From assembly GCF_040812395.1 (NCBI RefSeq), contig NZ_JBFNXH010000011.1, positions 62,001 through 126,000 on the forward strand: a stretch of 64,000 bases of DNA, written 5' to 3'. Under the pieces are notes generated by a model. That model saw only the letters and a program-made list of their open reading frames with translations. It did no database searches and was not told the origin of the DNA. The translations under genes were made by a program, and so were the position numbers. Within the stretch, counting starts at the first letter, position 1. The number at the start of each line of letters is the position of its first letter. Of this stretch, positions 1-8,197 are shown piece after piece. Source of the DNA: Paenibacillus_E sp040812395. GTDB taxonomy: Bacteria; Bacillota; Bacilli; Paenibacillales; NBRC-103111.

Positions 1-168
1 AGCGATCATCGTGCCCCAATCCAGTACGATCAGGTGAATGCGGAACCATCCTTCCGGATTCCTCGGAGGCTCTGCCACCCAAGATCCTAAGGAAAACAAA
101 GATAGTACGTGAAACCCGATAAAACTAAGAATCCCGGTTACTATAAACAATAGCGGAAGCCTAAACAT
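1..168 (-). CDS. Membrane protein, N-terminal part only (runs off the window)
   Basis: An ATG at 168-166 (minus strand) opens a frame that stays open to the window edge, giving 56 residues. It begins MFRLPLLFIVTGILSFIGFH, one hydrophobic membrane segment, then a loop containing WVAEPPRNPEGWFRIH and the start of another segment (LIVLDWGTMIA). The GWFRIHLIVLDW style resembles subunit-I-like haem-copper oxidase relatives or NnrS-like proteins that often sit beside ric genes; that identity is a guess from style. It starts about 30 bp beyond the ric stop codon on the same strand, so it is probably co-transcribed with ric and may share its nitrosative/oxidative stress role. Confidence 0.5.
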   Translation of the reverse strand, partial: MFRLPLLFIVTGILSFIGFHVLSLFSLGSWVAEPPRNPEGWFRIHLIVLDWGTMIA

Positions 169-197
169 GGATACTCCCCCTTAACACATGCTGAAGC

Positions 198-914
198 TTA
201 CTGTTTGGGTGCGAGTTGAGCAGTCAGTTTGGGGCGATGAAACAAAATATTGTTCTCTACATGGATGTGTTGGAACATATCCGCTTCCAATTCCTCCAGC
301 TTCAAGTAAGTGAGCCGAAACGTCGTGCAGGCATCCTCCGGCAGCTCATAATCTTGGGTAATTTCCCTGATTTGTTTTAAAAGATCGCCGGATCCCTCAT
401 GCTCTTGTTCGAGACTGTCCAGAATTTCAAGGAGCTTCTCTCTTTTCTCTGCTGTGGGCTCTTTCTCAAACTCGGTTAAAGCCGGGAAAGCTTCCAACTC
501 TTCTTTCTCCATATGCTGCTCCATTTCACTTTTCAATGCGCCAAACCTTTGATGAACTTGAAGAAGCTCGGGGTGGTGAGCGCCATGTACGCGCGCGACC
601 TTGTTCACATATTCGCTGAGCTGCGGCAGCGCTGTTTTCAAGTAGCCATGATGGTTTCGAATGATATAGTCGATTAATTCGCTGGAGCTTAGTTCCTGCC
701 AATTCAGGTTCGCAGGTATGGGAGATTGGGCAGCTTCATTAAGACTATTTAGCAAAGCATCTTCCGCGATAGGCCGGTTTTGAATCACTTGAAGCAGGGA
801 TTGATTGCCTCCGCAGCAGAAATCAATGCGGTATTCTTTGAATACCTCCGCTGTCTTGGGGAACCTTGTCACAATATCTCCGACGCGATCGGTTAATTGA
901 ATGTACGTTGCCAT
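198..914 (-). CDS. ric: Iron-sulfur cluster repair protein Ric (ScdA/YtfE family)
   Basis: A di-iron protein of 238 aa that repairs Fe-S clusters damaged by nitric oxide or peroxide in the cytoplasm. The N-terminal ScdA_N (DUF542) domain carries DFCCGG at residues 31-36. A hemerythrin-like four-helix domain follows, with candidate iron ligands in NHH (88-90), VHGAHH, EMEQHMEKEE and IHVENN. Length is normal for the family. The ribosome binding site is GAGGAGGA just upstream of the ATG. Upstream lies a perfect Fnr-type site (976-991) placed 21 bp from a -10-like TATAGT, so anaerobic activation by the Fnr encoded at 20 kb is likely. The identification is secure. Confidence 0.93.
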   Translation of the reverse strand: MATYIQLTDRVGDIVTRFPKTAEVFKEYRIDFCCGGNQSLLQVIQNRPIAEDALLNSLNEAAQSPIPANLNWQELSSSELIDYIIRNHHGYLKTALPQLSEYVNKVARVHGAHHPELLQVHQRFGALKSEMEQHMEKEELEAFPALTEFEKEPTAEKREKLLEILDSLEQEHEGSGDLLKQIREITQDYELPEDACTTFRLTYLKLEELEADMFQHIHVENNILFHRPKLTAQLAPKQ

Positions 915-948
915 GTTAAATCCTCCTCGTCACTGTGTTTCTGAGTCC

Positions 949-991
949 ACTATAACGAAAAGTCGGTTAACCTTGTGTGAGCGTCGTCACA
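949..991 (-). promoter_or_regulatory. Fnr-type promoter of ric
   Basis: TGTGAGCGTCGTCACA (976-991) is a perfect TGTGA-N6-TCACA box. The minus-strand -10-like TATAGT lies at 954-949, separated from the box by exactly 21 bp, which places the box at about -41.5 (class II activation). The same geometry recurs at four other promoters in this window. Confidence 0.7.
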
Positions 992-1053
992 CTAATGCTG
1001 ATTTGCCGTCACACTTCTCTGCTAGCACGATGGGCGGCTAATCTCTGCGTATC

Positions 1054-1561
1054 CTAAATCAAAAGCCCTTTGTACCCATTTGTTCTCTCTCCTTCTTCAT
1101 CGATGGTTGTAGGGGAACTCTCTGAAATTCCGTACCGCTGGTGAAAGCGGCGTAAAAAAGGCGGTGCCCACCAATTCGCTTTTCCAGCCAGTTTCATGAA
1201 GGCAGGAACCAAAATGAAGCGAATCAACGTCGCATCGACGAGGACGGCTAAGGCCAGTAGGAGCCAGCTTCTTTGACGGCTTCATCTACAGCCAATTCGC
1301 TCGTTAAGGCTAATCCGGTTTTAACATTGTCAGCGCTATCTACTTCCCTGCCCGGTACGATTCGGAACCGGGTACTTCCCACCTGCTAAGCGATAGCTTG
1401 CCAACAGTTCCTGCCCCGATAACGCCAGAGACAACCAATGCAAGCACTCCAACTAAAATCACAAACCATCTGGCCCGCACGGTAAATTGCCCTACTCGCC
1501 GAAGAAAAGGCACCTTGTCTTGTGCGATACGAATTGGATCTTCACGTCTTGGATTTCCCAT
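1054..1561 (-). pseudogene. MMPL-family (RND superfamily) transporter, internally deleted
   Basis: Only scraps of a large lipid/drug exporter of the MMPL family (normally about 700-1,000 aa) remain. The start is intact: GGGAGGACATTGG then ATG, reading MGNPRREDPIR, a first membrane helix (VRARWFVILVGVLALVVSG) and the conserved WEVPGSES region, then a stop. In another frame follows TGLALTSELAVDEAVKEAGS from the first extracellular domain. It then jumps straight to the C-terminal hallmark LAVLVDATLIRFILVPAFMK and NWWAP, ending at a TAG at 1054. At least two deletions plus frame changes removed most of the protein. The gene lies beside a TetR regulator that probably controlled it. Recognition is from the conserved N- and C-terminal motifs. 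Confidence 0.82.
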
Positions 1562-1591
1562 TCCAATGTCCTCCCTTGAATACGATATAAT

Positions 1592-1645
1592 TTAGTTGGT
1601 TACTCAATCAAAATAAAACAATAAATTGTTTGGTTAATCAACCAA
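1592..1645. promoter_or_regulatory. Probable TetR operators upstream of the MMPL remnant
   Basis: TTGGTT-AATC-AACCAA (1630-1645) is a 6-bp-arm inverted repeat. At 1592-1607 a second element ends in GGTTACTCAA, the same 10 bases found in the palindrome at 2281-2296 upstream of the tetR gene. Shared half-sites on both promoters suggest that one TetR protein acts at both. Confidence 0.5.
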
Positions 1646-1669
1646 TACTGCTTAAAAACATGTCTTACA

Positions 1670-2254
1670 TTAGGAGAAAACTCTCTTTATGTAAGACTCC
1701 ATCAACAAAGCTAATGTACTGTATGCCTCGTCGTAATCAAACTCCTCATCGCTCATTTGCTGCAGTCCCAGACCGTCAAATGTCGCAAGGAGAATCGCGC
1801 TTAATGGACGAGAATGCTCCTCCGGCAGCTTGGCTACCGATTCAATAAATCCCTGTAAATGTTTGCGTTTCATCGATAAAGTGTCCTTAATATTCTCAGA
1901 CACGGACGGTTTTCGAAGGCCCAACGCATACAACTCATAACGGAGTTTAATCCAGGCAGGATGGTCTAATACCCTCTGCTTAGGTACGTTCAGTGCCGAT
2001 TTGATCGATTCAGACGTCAAAGGCCGGTTTCCTACCTCTTTAATAAAATCCAACGATTCGCAATACCGTTCCGAGTCGCGCCGAAAAACTTCGGCGTACA
2101 AAAGATCCTTGTTGGAAAAATAATAATAAATCAACCCTTGAGCTACACCGGCAACACGTGCAATTTCTTTGGTGGAAGCATTATCATAACCATTTTCAGC
2201 TAAAACTTGATAAGCAGCATCAATGATTTTATCTTTCTTATCGTTATCTGTCAT
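1670..2254 (-). CDS. TetR/AcrR family transcriptional regulator
   Basis: Repressor of 194 aa with an N-terminal helix-turn-helix (IIDAAYQVLAENGYDNASTKEIARVAGVAQGLIYYYFSNKD region, residues about 9-50) and a variable ligand-binding C-terminal domain. I place the start at ATG 2254, reading MTDNDKK and preceded by CGGAGACAAT; a longer frame to 2317 has no ribosome binding site. It lies directly upstream of the broken MMPL transporter on the same strand. Matching palindromes in front of both genes point to a repressor-pump pair whose pump has been lost. The ligand is unknown. Confidence 0.88.
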   Translation of the reverse strand: MTDNDKKDKIIDAAYQVLAENGYDNASTKEIARVAGVAQGLIYYYFSNKDLLYAEVFRRDSERYCESLDFIKEVGNRPLTSESIKSALNVPKQRVLDHPAWIKLRYELYALGLRKPSVSENIKDTLSMKRKHLQGFIESVAKLPEEHSRPLSAILLATFDGLGLQQMSDEEFDYDEAYSTLALLMESYIKRVFS

Positions 2255-2280
2255 ATTGTCTCCGTTGGCTCTTGAATGTA

Positions 2281-2296
2281 TTGAGTGGTTACTCAA
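2281..2296. promoter_or_regulatory. Palindromic operator in front of the tetR gene
   Basis: TTGAGTGGTTACTCAA is a perfect inverted repeat (TTGAGT/ACTCAA, 4-bp centre) 27 bp upstream of the TetR start codon. It shares GGTTACTCAA with 1598-1607, consistent with autoregulation. Confidence 0.55.
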
Positions 2297-2377
2297 ACAA
2301 ATCTTATCACAAGACAAGATTATCTTGAAAAATCTAGCAAATCAAGGATGGAGTTTTCACCCCATCCTTTTTCGACC

Positions 2378-4438
2378 TTATTTAACCTTAAACTTAGAAG
2401 CCGCTTCTGCGAGCTCACTTGTCAGTTGATTAATCGTTTCTACCATGCCAGCGAGCTGTTGTACGGTTACCGACTGCTCCTGCATGGTTGCTGTCACTTC
2501 CTCAACAGAAGCAGACACCTCTTCACCCGAGGCTGAAAGGCTTTGTGCCGACTCAAGAACTTCATCCTTAGCTTTTTCCATGCGAGTAACATCATTTGCC
2601 ATAGCCTTAATTTGTTCTGTAATTTCGGTGACATTCTCTAGGATCGTTTTGAATGCTTGTTGTGTTTGACCTACAAACTCATCTTGCTTAGCTGAAATAC
2701 TTCGGATTTCATTTACACTTTCATTGTTTTCCGCTACGAAAGTTAGATTTTGCTGTATAATCGCATTGATTTCATTTGATTGCTTCGAGCTTTGCTCGGC
2801 AAGTTTGCGAATCTCAGATGCGACAACCGCAAACCCTCTACCATGCTCTCCTGCTCTTGCCGCTTCAATGGATGCATTGAGAGCAAGCAAGTTCGTTTGG
2901 CTGGCAATGTCGCTGATAGCCCCGGTGATCTTGCTAATATTGGTGGAGCTTTCTTGAAGTTTTAACGTTATTGCCGAAATTTTGTAAACCTCTTCTTCAT
3001 TCTTGTCATTGATTCGAATCAGGTTTTCAACCACTTCTTTGCTGGCATGGAACACATCCACAATTTCCTCTGCTCTTTCCTTCACGGATTGAGCCTTATC
3101 ATTCATGGCCACAATTTTTTCACCAAACCCGTAGAATTGATCTACGATGTTTTCAGTATCATGAGATTGTGACTCCATTGCTTTAGCAATCTCCATCGAT
3201 GTTACTGAGGTTTCGTTAATGGACTGAGTGGTTTGTTTGGATGCTTTGTCTAGTTCATTTGTACTGGCATTTAATATAGAAATAGACTTATTCATATTAA
3301 TAATCAGCTCTTTATTTTGCCCAACCATGCTGTTGAAACTATCTGCCAAATCATTAAATTCACTGTCATACTTACCACTTGTAATTACCGTCAAATCTCC
3401 AGAGGCAAGCTGTTTGAACAATATAGTCAACTTAATAATCGGATTTGCAATATAGCGAGACAACAACATACCCGCTCCAATTGCGACCACAATCGCCAAA
3501 ACAGTGATCATAATCATTTGCAAGAACAATGATTGAATTGGTCGTTTAATATCCGAGTAACTATCAATAACGGATACCGTCCAATCCGCATTAGGAATCT
3601 TGTTGTATCGAAGATAATCAGAACCAAAGTCTGTATCCACTTGTATCATCTCACCAAGAGCTCGTTGCTTCAAGAATTCGACCGTTCCTGGATCATCGAG
3701 TTTCTTGCCGATTCTTGAATCATCCGTTGAGTTGTAAAGTACAGTGCCTCCACGGCTTAAGATCTCAATTTCACCTTCGCCATTAATTTTTATTTTGCCC
3801 AATTTATCGACAAAGAACTTGCTGTCTACCGTTGAGGCATATACGCCAAGAACTTTTCCGTTTTCATCTTTAATCGGATGGGAAAAGGCAATAAGGAGTT
3901 TACCGCTGCTCTTTGAATCAATAGCATCACTAATAAAGGAATTACCTTTAATTGATTGCGTAAAATACTCACGATCTGAGCGGGATTGACCAATAGTGTC
4001 GCCTTTACTCCCCGCTACAATGATCCCTTTGGAATCGAGCACCAAAAACGACTCGTTGCCTCTTGTTCCTTGAAAGCTTTTTGCTAAGATTTCATTTGCT
4101 TTATTGAAGTATGGGTTTTTAGCAGAAAGGAAATCCGCATCGGACATTTTAGCTTCTTCTCTAAGCTTCAACATATCTCGGAATGTACTATGCACGGAAA
4201 TTAGATATGAAGCTTGCTCTTGAAGTTGAACAGCCGTATAAAGGCCTTCTCCAATTCTATCAGCATTACCATTGATTTCATCCTTGCTTTTTTGCAATAG
4301 CAAGCCAGATCCAAAATGATAAAAAGATATGGATGAGGCTGATAGCACTAAAACCACTAGTAAACTGATTAGTAGGGGCAGTTTAACACGTAAAGACATA
4401 TTACGAATTCGGTTCATAGTTCCTTGTTTTTTAGTCAT
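2378..4438 (-). CDS. Methyl-accepting chemotaxis protein with dCache sensor
   Basis: Transmembrane chemoreceptor of about 686 aa. The order is: N-terminal membrane helix (LPLLISLLVVLVLSASS), an extracellular double-Cache domain (about residues 45-300, with FLVLDSKGIIVAGSKGD and LLIAFSHPIKDENGKVLGVYAST), a second membrane helix, a HAMP region, and a long coiled-coil signalling domain. The latter contains the hairpin tip ARAGEHGRGFAVVASEIRKL that binds CheA/CheW. The start is taken at ATG 4438 (MTKKQGT, preceded by AGAGAGAAGACGACACC); a longer frame to 4486 lacks a ribosome binding site. It is monocistronic, and no other che genes are nearby. The ligand is unknown; dCache domains commonly bind amino or organic acids. 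Confidence 0.92.
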   Translation of the reverse strand: MTKKQGTMNRIRNMSLRVKLPLLISLLVVLVLSASSISFYHFGSGLLLQKSKDEINGNADRIGEGLYTAVQLQEQASYLISVHSTFRDMLKLREEAKMSDADFLSAKNPYFNKANEILAKSFQGTRGNESFLVLDSKGIIVAGSKGDTIGQSRSDREYFTQSIKGNSFISDAIDSKSSGKLLIAFSHPIKDENGKVLGVYASTVDSKFFVDKLGKIKINGEGEIEILSRGGTVLYNSTDDSRIGKKLDDPGTVEFLKQRALGEMIQVDTDFGSDYLRYNKIPNADWTVSVIDSYSDIKRPIQSLFLQMIMITVLAIVVAIGAGMLLSRYIANPIIKLTILFKQLASGDLTVITSGKYDSEFNDLADSFNSMVGQNKELIINMNKSISILNASTNELDKASKQTTQSINETSVTSMEIAKAMESQSHDTENIVDQFYGFGEKIVAMNDKAQSVKERAEEIVDVFHASKEVVENLIRINDKNEEEVYKISAITLKLQESSTNISKITGAISDIASQTNLLALNASIEAARAGEHGRGFAVVASEIRKLAEQSSKQSNEINAIIQQNLTFVAENNESVNEIRSISAKQDEFVGQTQQAFKTILENVTEITEQIKAMANDVTRMEKAKDEVLESAQSLSASGEEVSASVEEVTATMQEQSVTVQQLAGMVETINQLTSELAEAASKFKVK

Positions 4439-4609
4439 GGTGTCGTCTTCTCTCTGTGTTTGGATTTCTTGAAGCATCTCTCGCATTCATTTATTTTTAT
4501 CGGAATTAAGCGGAGGATTCTGAATAGAACCTTGGGATGGTTTGCTTCCAACCAACAACGAGTTTCATGCAGGCAAGTATGTATAATTATATGGGTATGC
4601 ATAACGCAG

Positions 4610-4640
4610 TTGACTTTGCCCTTAGGGTAAAGGGTAAAGT
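4610..4640 (+). promoter_or_regulatory. MerR-type promoter with 19-bp spacer
   Basis: TTGACT (4610-4615) and TAAAGT (4635-4640) are separated by 19 bp, the over-long spacer typical of MerR-regulated promoters. The spacer holds the inverted repeat CTTTGCCCT-T-AGGGTAAAG (4614-4632, 8 of 9 arm pairs). It lies upstream of the MerR gene, as expected for autoregulation. Confidence 0.65.
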
Positions 4641-4718
4641 GATCAGTAGAATACAACAAAGTATCGATACTTTAAAGCATTCAGTCCTTATAAAAATATG
4701 AAGAAGGGAGGTCGCCTC

Positions 4719-5543
4719 TTGCTATCGATTGGTGAATTCTCGAAGATATGCGAAGTATCTACAAAAACGCTTCGATATTATGATGAAATTGGATTAATCA
4801 ATCCTGATGAAATCAATCCTGAAAATGGTTATAGGTATTATTCCATCAGGCAGCTAAAAAAGATGCTCTTTATCAACCGTTTGAAAGATTACCATTTTTC
4901 TCTGGAAGAAATCAAAGCCATTCTGGAATTGGAAGATGATCAAGCAGAAGAGCAGCTTTGTTCTGTCCTTAATCGAAAGAGAAGGGACATCCAGGAAAAA
5001 CTAAACGCTTTTGAATATACCCTAAAACAAATGAGTAACGATATTTTAAATTTAGAGAAGGGCATCCCAATTATGTCATACCTTGACAATATAGTCGTGC
5101 AACTTGTTGAAACCCAGCCAATGAATATCCTTTATACACGTCAGATGATGAGTAGTGATGACTATGCGCTAGGATATGAAACGTGTTTTAGCAGGCTATA
5201 TGAAAAGATTGCTACCGAAAAACTCACCTTGCTTGGTACGCCAATGACGATTTATCACAGCCCTGAATACAATCCTGCCGGCAATGATACAGAGTTTGCC
5301 ATCCCGATAGAGGAGACTGTAAAGGGAACGAGAGATTTGCCTGGAGGCCTTTGTGCGAAGTCTGTTCTAAAGGGGGCATACCCAGAATTGACATCGGTAT
5401 ATGCTAAGCTGAGGGAATGGGCAGAAAATGAAAGATATGAGTTGGTGAATTCACCATATGAAGTATACGTAACGGATCCCAACCAAGCCACCGATCCTGA
5501 GGACATTGTTACCGAGGTGTATTTTCCTGTAAAGAAAAAATAG
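4719..5543 (+). CDS. MerR family regulator with GyrI-like effector domain
   Basis: Regulator of about 274 aa. It has an N-terminal MerR winged helix (LSIGEFSKICEVSTKTLRYYDEIGL, then YRYYSIRQLKKM), a coiled-coil dimerisation helix (about residues 75-110) and a C-terminal GyrI-like/BmrR-type ligand-binding domain. This architecture is used by multidrug-sensing activators. I choose the TTG at 4719 as start because AAGGGAGG (4703-4710) sits 8 bases before it; an upstream ATG at 4698 would place that ribosome binding site inside the gene. A MerR-style promoter with a 19-bp spacer precedes it. The serine hydrolase gene follows after 40 bp and is likely its target or operon partner. Confidence 0.88.
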   Translation: MLSIGEFSKICEVSTKTLRYYDEIGLINPDEINPENGYRYYSIRQLKKMLFINRLKDYHFSLEEIKAILELEDDQAEEQLCSVLNRKRRDIQEKLNAFEYTLKQMSNDILNLEKGIPIMSYLDNIVVQLVETQPMNILYTRQMMSSDDYALGYETCFSRLYEKIATEKLTLLGTPMTIYHSPEYNPAGNDTEFAIPIEETVKGTRDLPGGLCAKSVLKGAYPELTSVYAKLREWAENERYELVNSPYEVYVTDPNQATDPEDIVTEVYFPVKKK

Positions 5544-5583
5544 TAAGCACTAAACAAAAAACGTCTTTTAGGAGGTTCCTAGC

Positions 5584-6606
5584 ATGCAAAGAAACTACTG
5601 GCCAACTACAGACTGGCAAGCCGTAGATCCGGCAACCTTGAGGATGGACTCTGAAAAGCTTTCAGAGCTTGAACCTATAATAAAATCCGAGTACAGCAAT
5701 ATAAACAGCATTGTTGTTGTGAGAAATGGATATATGGCTTATGAAAGATATTATAATGGCTATGGCCCGGATGATACGCACCATGCGACATCTGTAACGA
5801 AAAGCATCATATCTGCCCTCATTGGTATTGCCATAGAGGCAAGATTTATTAAAAATGTAGACCAGAAGGTGCTGGATTTTTTCCCCGAATATGTTCCCGA
5901 TGCCGCTGATGGGCAGAAACGAGAAATCACCATCCGCCATCTTCTCACGATGACAGCTCCCTATCCATTTGAGGATTGGCACGAACCGCTGGACAAGATG
6001 TGTATGCAACCAGACTGGGTTAAGTATACGCTGGATATGCTCGGCCAAAAAGGAAATATTGGAACTTTTAAATATTCCACCGCAGGGGCGCACCTGCTTT
6101 CAGCCATCATCACTCGCAGCACAGGAAAAAGTGCTCGTGAATTTGCGGGCGAACACTTATTTAAACCCATCGGCATGAAAGAAATCCCGGATTATAAAAT
6201 GAACTCATTTGAGTTTGAGGATTTATTCGGGAAAAATGTGAAGGGATGGGTTTCAGATCCAAACCGCAACTCCACAGGAGGCTGGGGACTTACGCTAACT
6301 CCCCGTGATATGGCACGTTTTGGCTTACTATATCTGAACCGTGGCAATTGGGACAATAATCAGATTATTTCGGGGACATGGATTGACGAATCAACAGCGA
6401 TGAACCCCAATAAATACGGTTATCTATGGTGGTTAGGCGAAGAGGACGGAGTTTTTGCATACTTAGCACTAGGCGATGGCGGTAATGCCATCTGTTGTAT
6501 TCCAGATAAAAACCTGGTCATAGCCATTGCATCAGCATTCATCATGAATCCTCGTGATAGGTGGACACTGATTAAGGAATATATTATCCCGTCTGTAATC
6601 GACTAA
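5584..6606 (+). CDS. Serine hydrolase, beta-lactamase/penicillin-binding-protein-like (class C fold)
   Basis: A 340-aa beta-lactamase-family serine hydrolase. The catalytic SxxK is S70-V-T-K73. The second motif is Y164-S-T where many relatives have Y-x-N. The third element appears as GDGGN near the C terminus instead of KTG/HTG. No signal peptide is visible, so it is probably cytoplasmic. It lies 40 bp downstream of the MerR regulator with its own GGAGG. The substrate cannot be read from sequence; relatives include esterases, D-amino peptidases and 6-aminohexanoate-dimer hydrolase-like enzymes. Resistance to beta-lactams is not implied. Confidence 0.85.
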   Translation: MQRNYWPTTDWQAVDPATLRMDSEKLSELEPIIKSEYSNINSIVVVRNGYMAYERYYNGYGPDDTHHATSVTKSIISALIGIAIEARFIKNVDQKVLDFFPEYVPDAADGQKREITIRHLLTMTAPYPFEDWHEPLDKMCMQPDWVKYTLDMLGQKGNIGTFKYSTAGAHLLSAIITRSTGKSAREFAGEHLFKPIGMKEIPDYKMNSFEFEDLFGKNVKGWVSDPNRNSTGGWGLTLTPRDMARFGLLYLNRGNWDNNQIISGTWIDESTAMNPNKYGYLWWLGEEDGVFAYLALGDGGNAICCIPDKNLVIAIASAFIMNPRDRWTLIKEYIIPSVID

Positions 6607-6719
6607 ACTTAAAAAGCATACCCGTCCAACGAAAAATAAAAAACTCCGTCACGCTTTCTTGCACTTGCGGGTATGGGCTGCTGATCTGCGTCTGGCGCGG
6701 ATTAGCCTGCCCAATAGTT

Positions 6720-6759
6720 GAGAAAAGGCAGCAGCTCCAATTGGGTCCGCCGCCTTCTC
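6720..6759. terminator. Possible bidirectional terminator between convergent genes
   Basis: GAGAAAAGGCAGC pairs imperfectly with GCCGCCTTCTC (6749-6759) around a 16-base loop, between the serine hydrolase and the convergent DUF2798 gene. T-tracts are weak. A second, looser pair (CATACCCG/CGGGTATG) lies just before it. Confidence 0.35.
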
Positions 6760-6801
6760 TTGTTACTATTGAACTCTTGTTATCCGTTTGTTGACTATCG
6801 T

Positions 6802-7290
6802 TTAGCTTAAAGATCCCATTATTCTTTTATCTTTAACGAATTTCACAAATAAATACCGAACAAGCGGACCCACAATGATGAGTTGAAGAGGAAAAGCAAA
6901 AACAAAATTTTTAAACACTAAAGAAAAGTAACTTTCAAGCAATGATTCTCCCATCAGACTGTCGGAAAAGTAAGCATTCCCCAATCCATAAAGTGACATA
7001 AAGAGAACCATTCCACTCACCATAAAAAAGGCAAGAGATAGAATCACAAATGCCTTCTTAGATTTGTCAAATGGTAATGATAAAGCAATTTTTTTTGCCA
7101 CTGGACCGACAATAAATAATTCTAATAAGGATGCAATAATAAAGACTAGAATAAGTTGAGTAAGTATTTCTTTCAATGATAATGTGCCGATCAAGCCGTG
7201 TGTAAATAAGTTATAAAATGTCATGAACACGACCATCCCCAAGCACATCATCAATCCAAAATAAAAATCTTCTTTCTTAGTTGTCGGCAA
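6802..7290 (-). CDS. DUF2798 family membrane protein
   Basis: A 162-aa integral membrane protein with four predicted helices arranged as two repeats. Each repeat has the phrase (L)xxxIVGPxxxxL: LFIVGPVAKKIA in the first half and LIIVGPLVRYLF in the second. This duplicated pattern is characteristic of DUF2798. The start is a TTG at 7290 with AAAGGA nine bases upstream; no in-frame ATG is available before a stop. It is monocistronic and convergent with the serine hydrolase. The function of the family is unknown. Confidence 0.75.
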   Translation of the reverse strand: MPTTKKEDFYFGLMMCLGMVVFMTFYNLFTHGLIGTLSLKEILTQLILVFIIASLLELFIVGPVAKKIALSLPFDKSKKAFVILSLAFFMVSGMVLFMSLYGLGNAYFSDSLMGESLLESYFSLVFKNFVFAFPLQLIIVGPLVRYLFVKFVKDKRIMGSLS

Positions 7291-7483
7291 TCTCCATCAT
7301 CCTTTCTGTTCACCCTTGTTATTATAGCGATAGTAGAAACCTCCGCATAAGTGAACAGTCTGTGAACGTTTTGAAGTTGACTGTCATTTCCTACTTTATT
7401 ACTATTGTAGCTGAGATTGCTTTCTTTAAGACCGGCAGCCTTCTTTGGGAATCCCAAACGGTTCTCAATTGATATAAATTAAG

Positions 7484-7516
7484 AAGAACCTAGCGGAAGA
7501 TCACCGCTAGGTTCTT
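7484..7516 (-). terminator. Strong hairpin terminator
   Basis: AAGAACCTAGCGG (7484-7496) pairs perfectly over 13 bp with CCGCTAGGTTCTT (7504-7516). On the minus strand it is followed by an A/T-rich CTTAATTTATA tract, so it can end the moeA-moaA-nirB-nirD transcript. Confidence 0.7.
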
Positions 7517-7573
7517 TGCTGATCTACTCTGTGCTGCCGAACCGCCTATTTCCCCATGCACAGCGATATCGAC

Positions 7574-7752
7574 GGAACTACGATGCCTTATTCCACGGCA
7601 ACCGTCCCTTTTCTCCCCCGGAAGAGGAACTAGGGTGCGTTAAATGAGCCAAAATGTGCTTACAACCCATCATTTCCTGCTCATAACGCACCGTAGTTCC
7701 GCGAAATGTCCCTACAACCAAAAATACCGCCTCTTAACGCATCTACGTTCTG
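7574..7752. repeat. Nested inverted repeat family between nirD and its terminator
   Basis: About 300 bp (7517-7817) hold no gene but contain four copies of a GGAACTACGGTGCGTTA-like word. Two are forward (7574 onward and 7626-7648) and two reverse (7680-7700 and 7734-7752). The central pair can form a hairpin with about 21 paired bases around a 31-base loop; the outer pair would enclose it. This looks like a dispersed intergenic repeat unit in the 3' end of the nir transcript. Confidence 0.6.
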
Positions 7753-7817
7753 CTCGCCCGTGCAAAAAGACGATCTACCGCAACCCGCGAGCGGATTGCA
7801 GTCATATTCGGAAGGCG

Positions 7818-8156
7818 CTACGCTAAGCCGACCAGCACATTAGAGCCTTCTAGTTTTACAGGAAATACCCTTACTTGCCCCGTATCCGGAAGCTGGACTT
7901 CCCCGGTAAGCAGGCTTATTTTGCAATCGCGCAGCGGACAGTACACATAATCCCCGCTGACGAGCCCCTCAGCGAGAGGCCCTCCTTTCTTATGTCCTGT
8001 TCGATTCTCCAATGCATACAGCAGATCCTCTGCAACACGAAACACAGCGATCTCGGTTTCACCAAGTTGAACGGCCTTTCCGAGATGCAGAGGGAAATCC
8101 TCCCTTACACCTATCGAATAATAACTTACTCTATCGATGACCTTAACTGCCTCCAT
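7818..8156 (-). CDS. nirD: Nitrite reductase (NADH) small subunit NirD
   Basis: A 112-aa Rieske-fold protein that partners NirB in cytoplasmic assimilatory or ammonifying nitrite reduction. It reads IAVFRVAEDLLYALENRTGHKKGGPLAEG and ends with the YCPLRDCKISLLTGEV strand pair. The Rieske cysteine/histidine ligands are absent or incomplete, as in other NirD proteins. It is the last gene of moeA-moaA-nirB-nirD, 41 bp after nirB, with a GAGGGAGGG ribosome binding site. Confidence 0.93.
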   Translation of the reverse strand: MEAVKVIDRVSYYSIGVREDFPLHLGKAVQLGETEIAVFRVAEDLLYALENRTGHKKGGPLAEGLVSGDYVYCPLRDCKISLLTGEVQLPDTGQVRVFPVKLEGSNVLVGLA

Positions 8157-8197
8157 CGTATTCCCTCCCTCACTTCATCTCATCACTTCACTTCACA

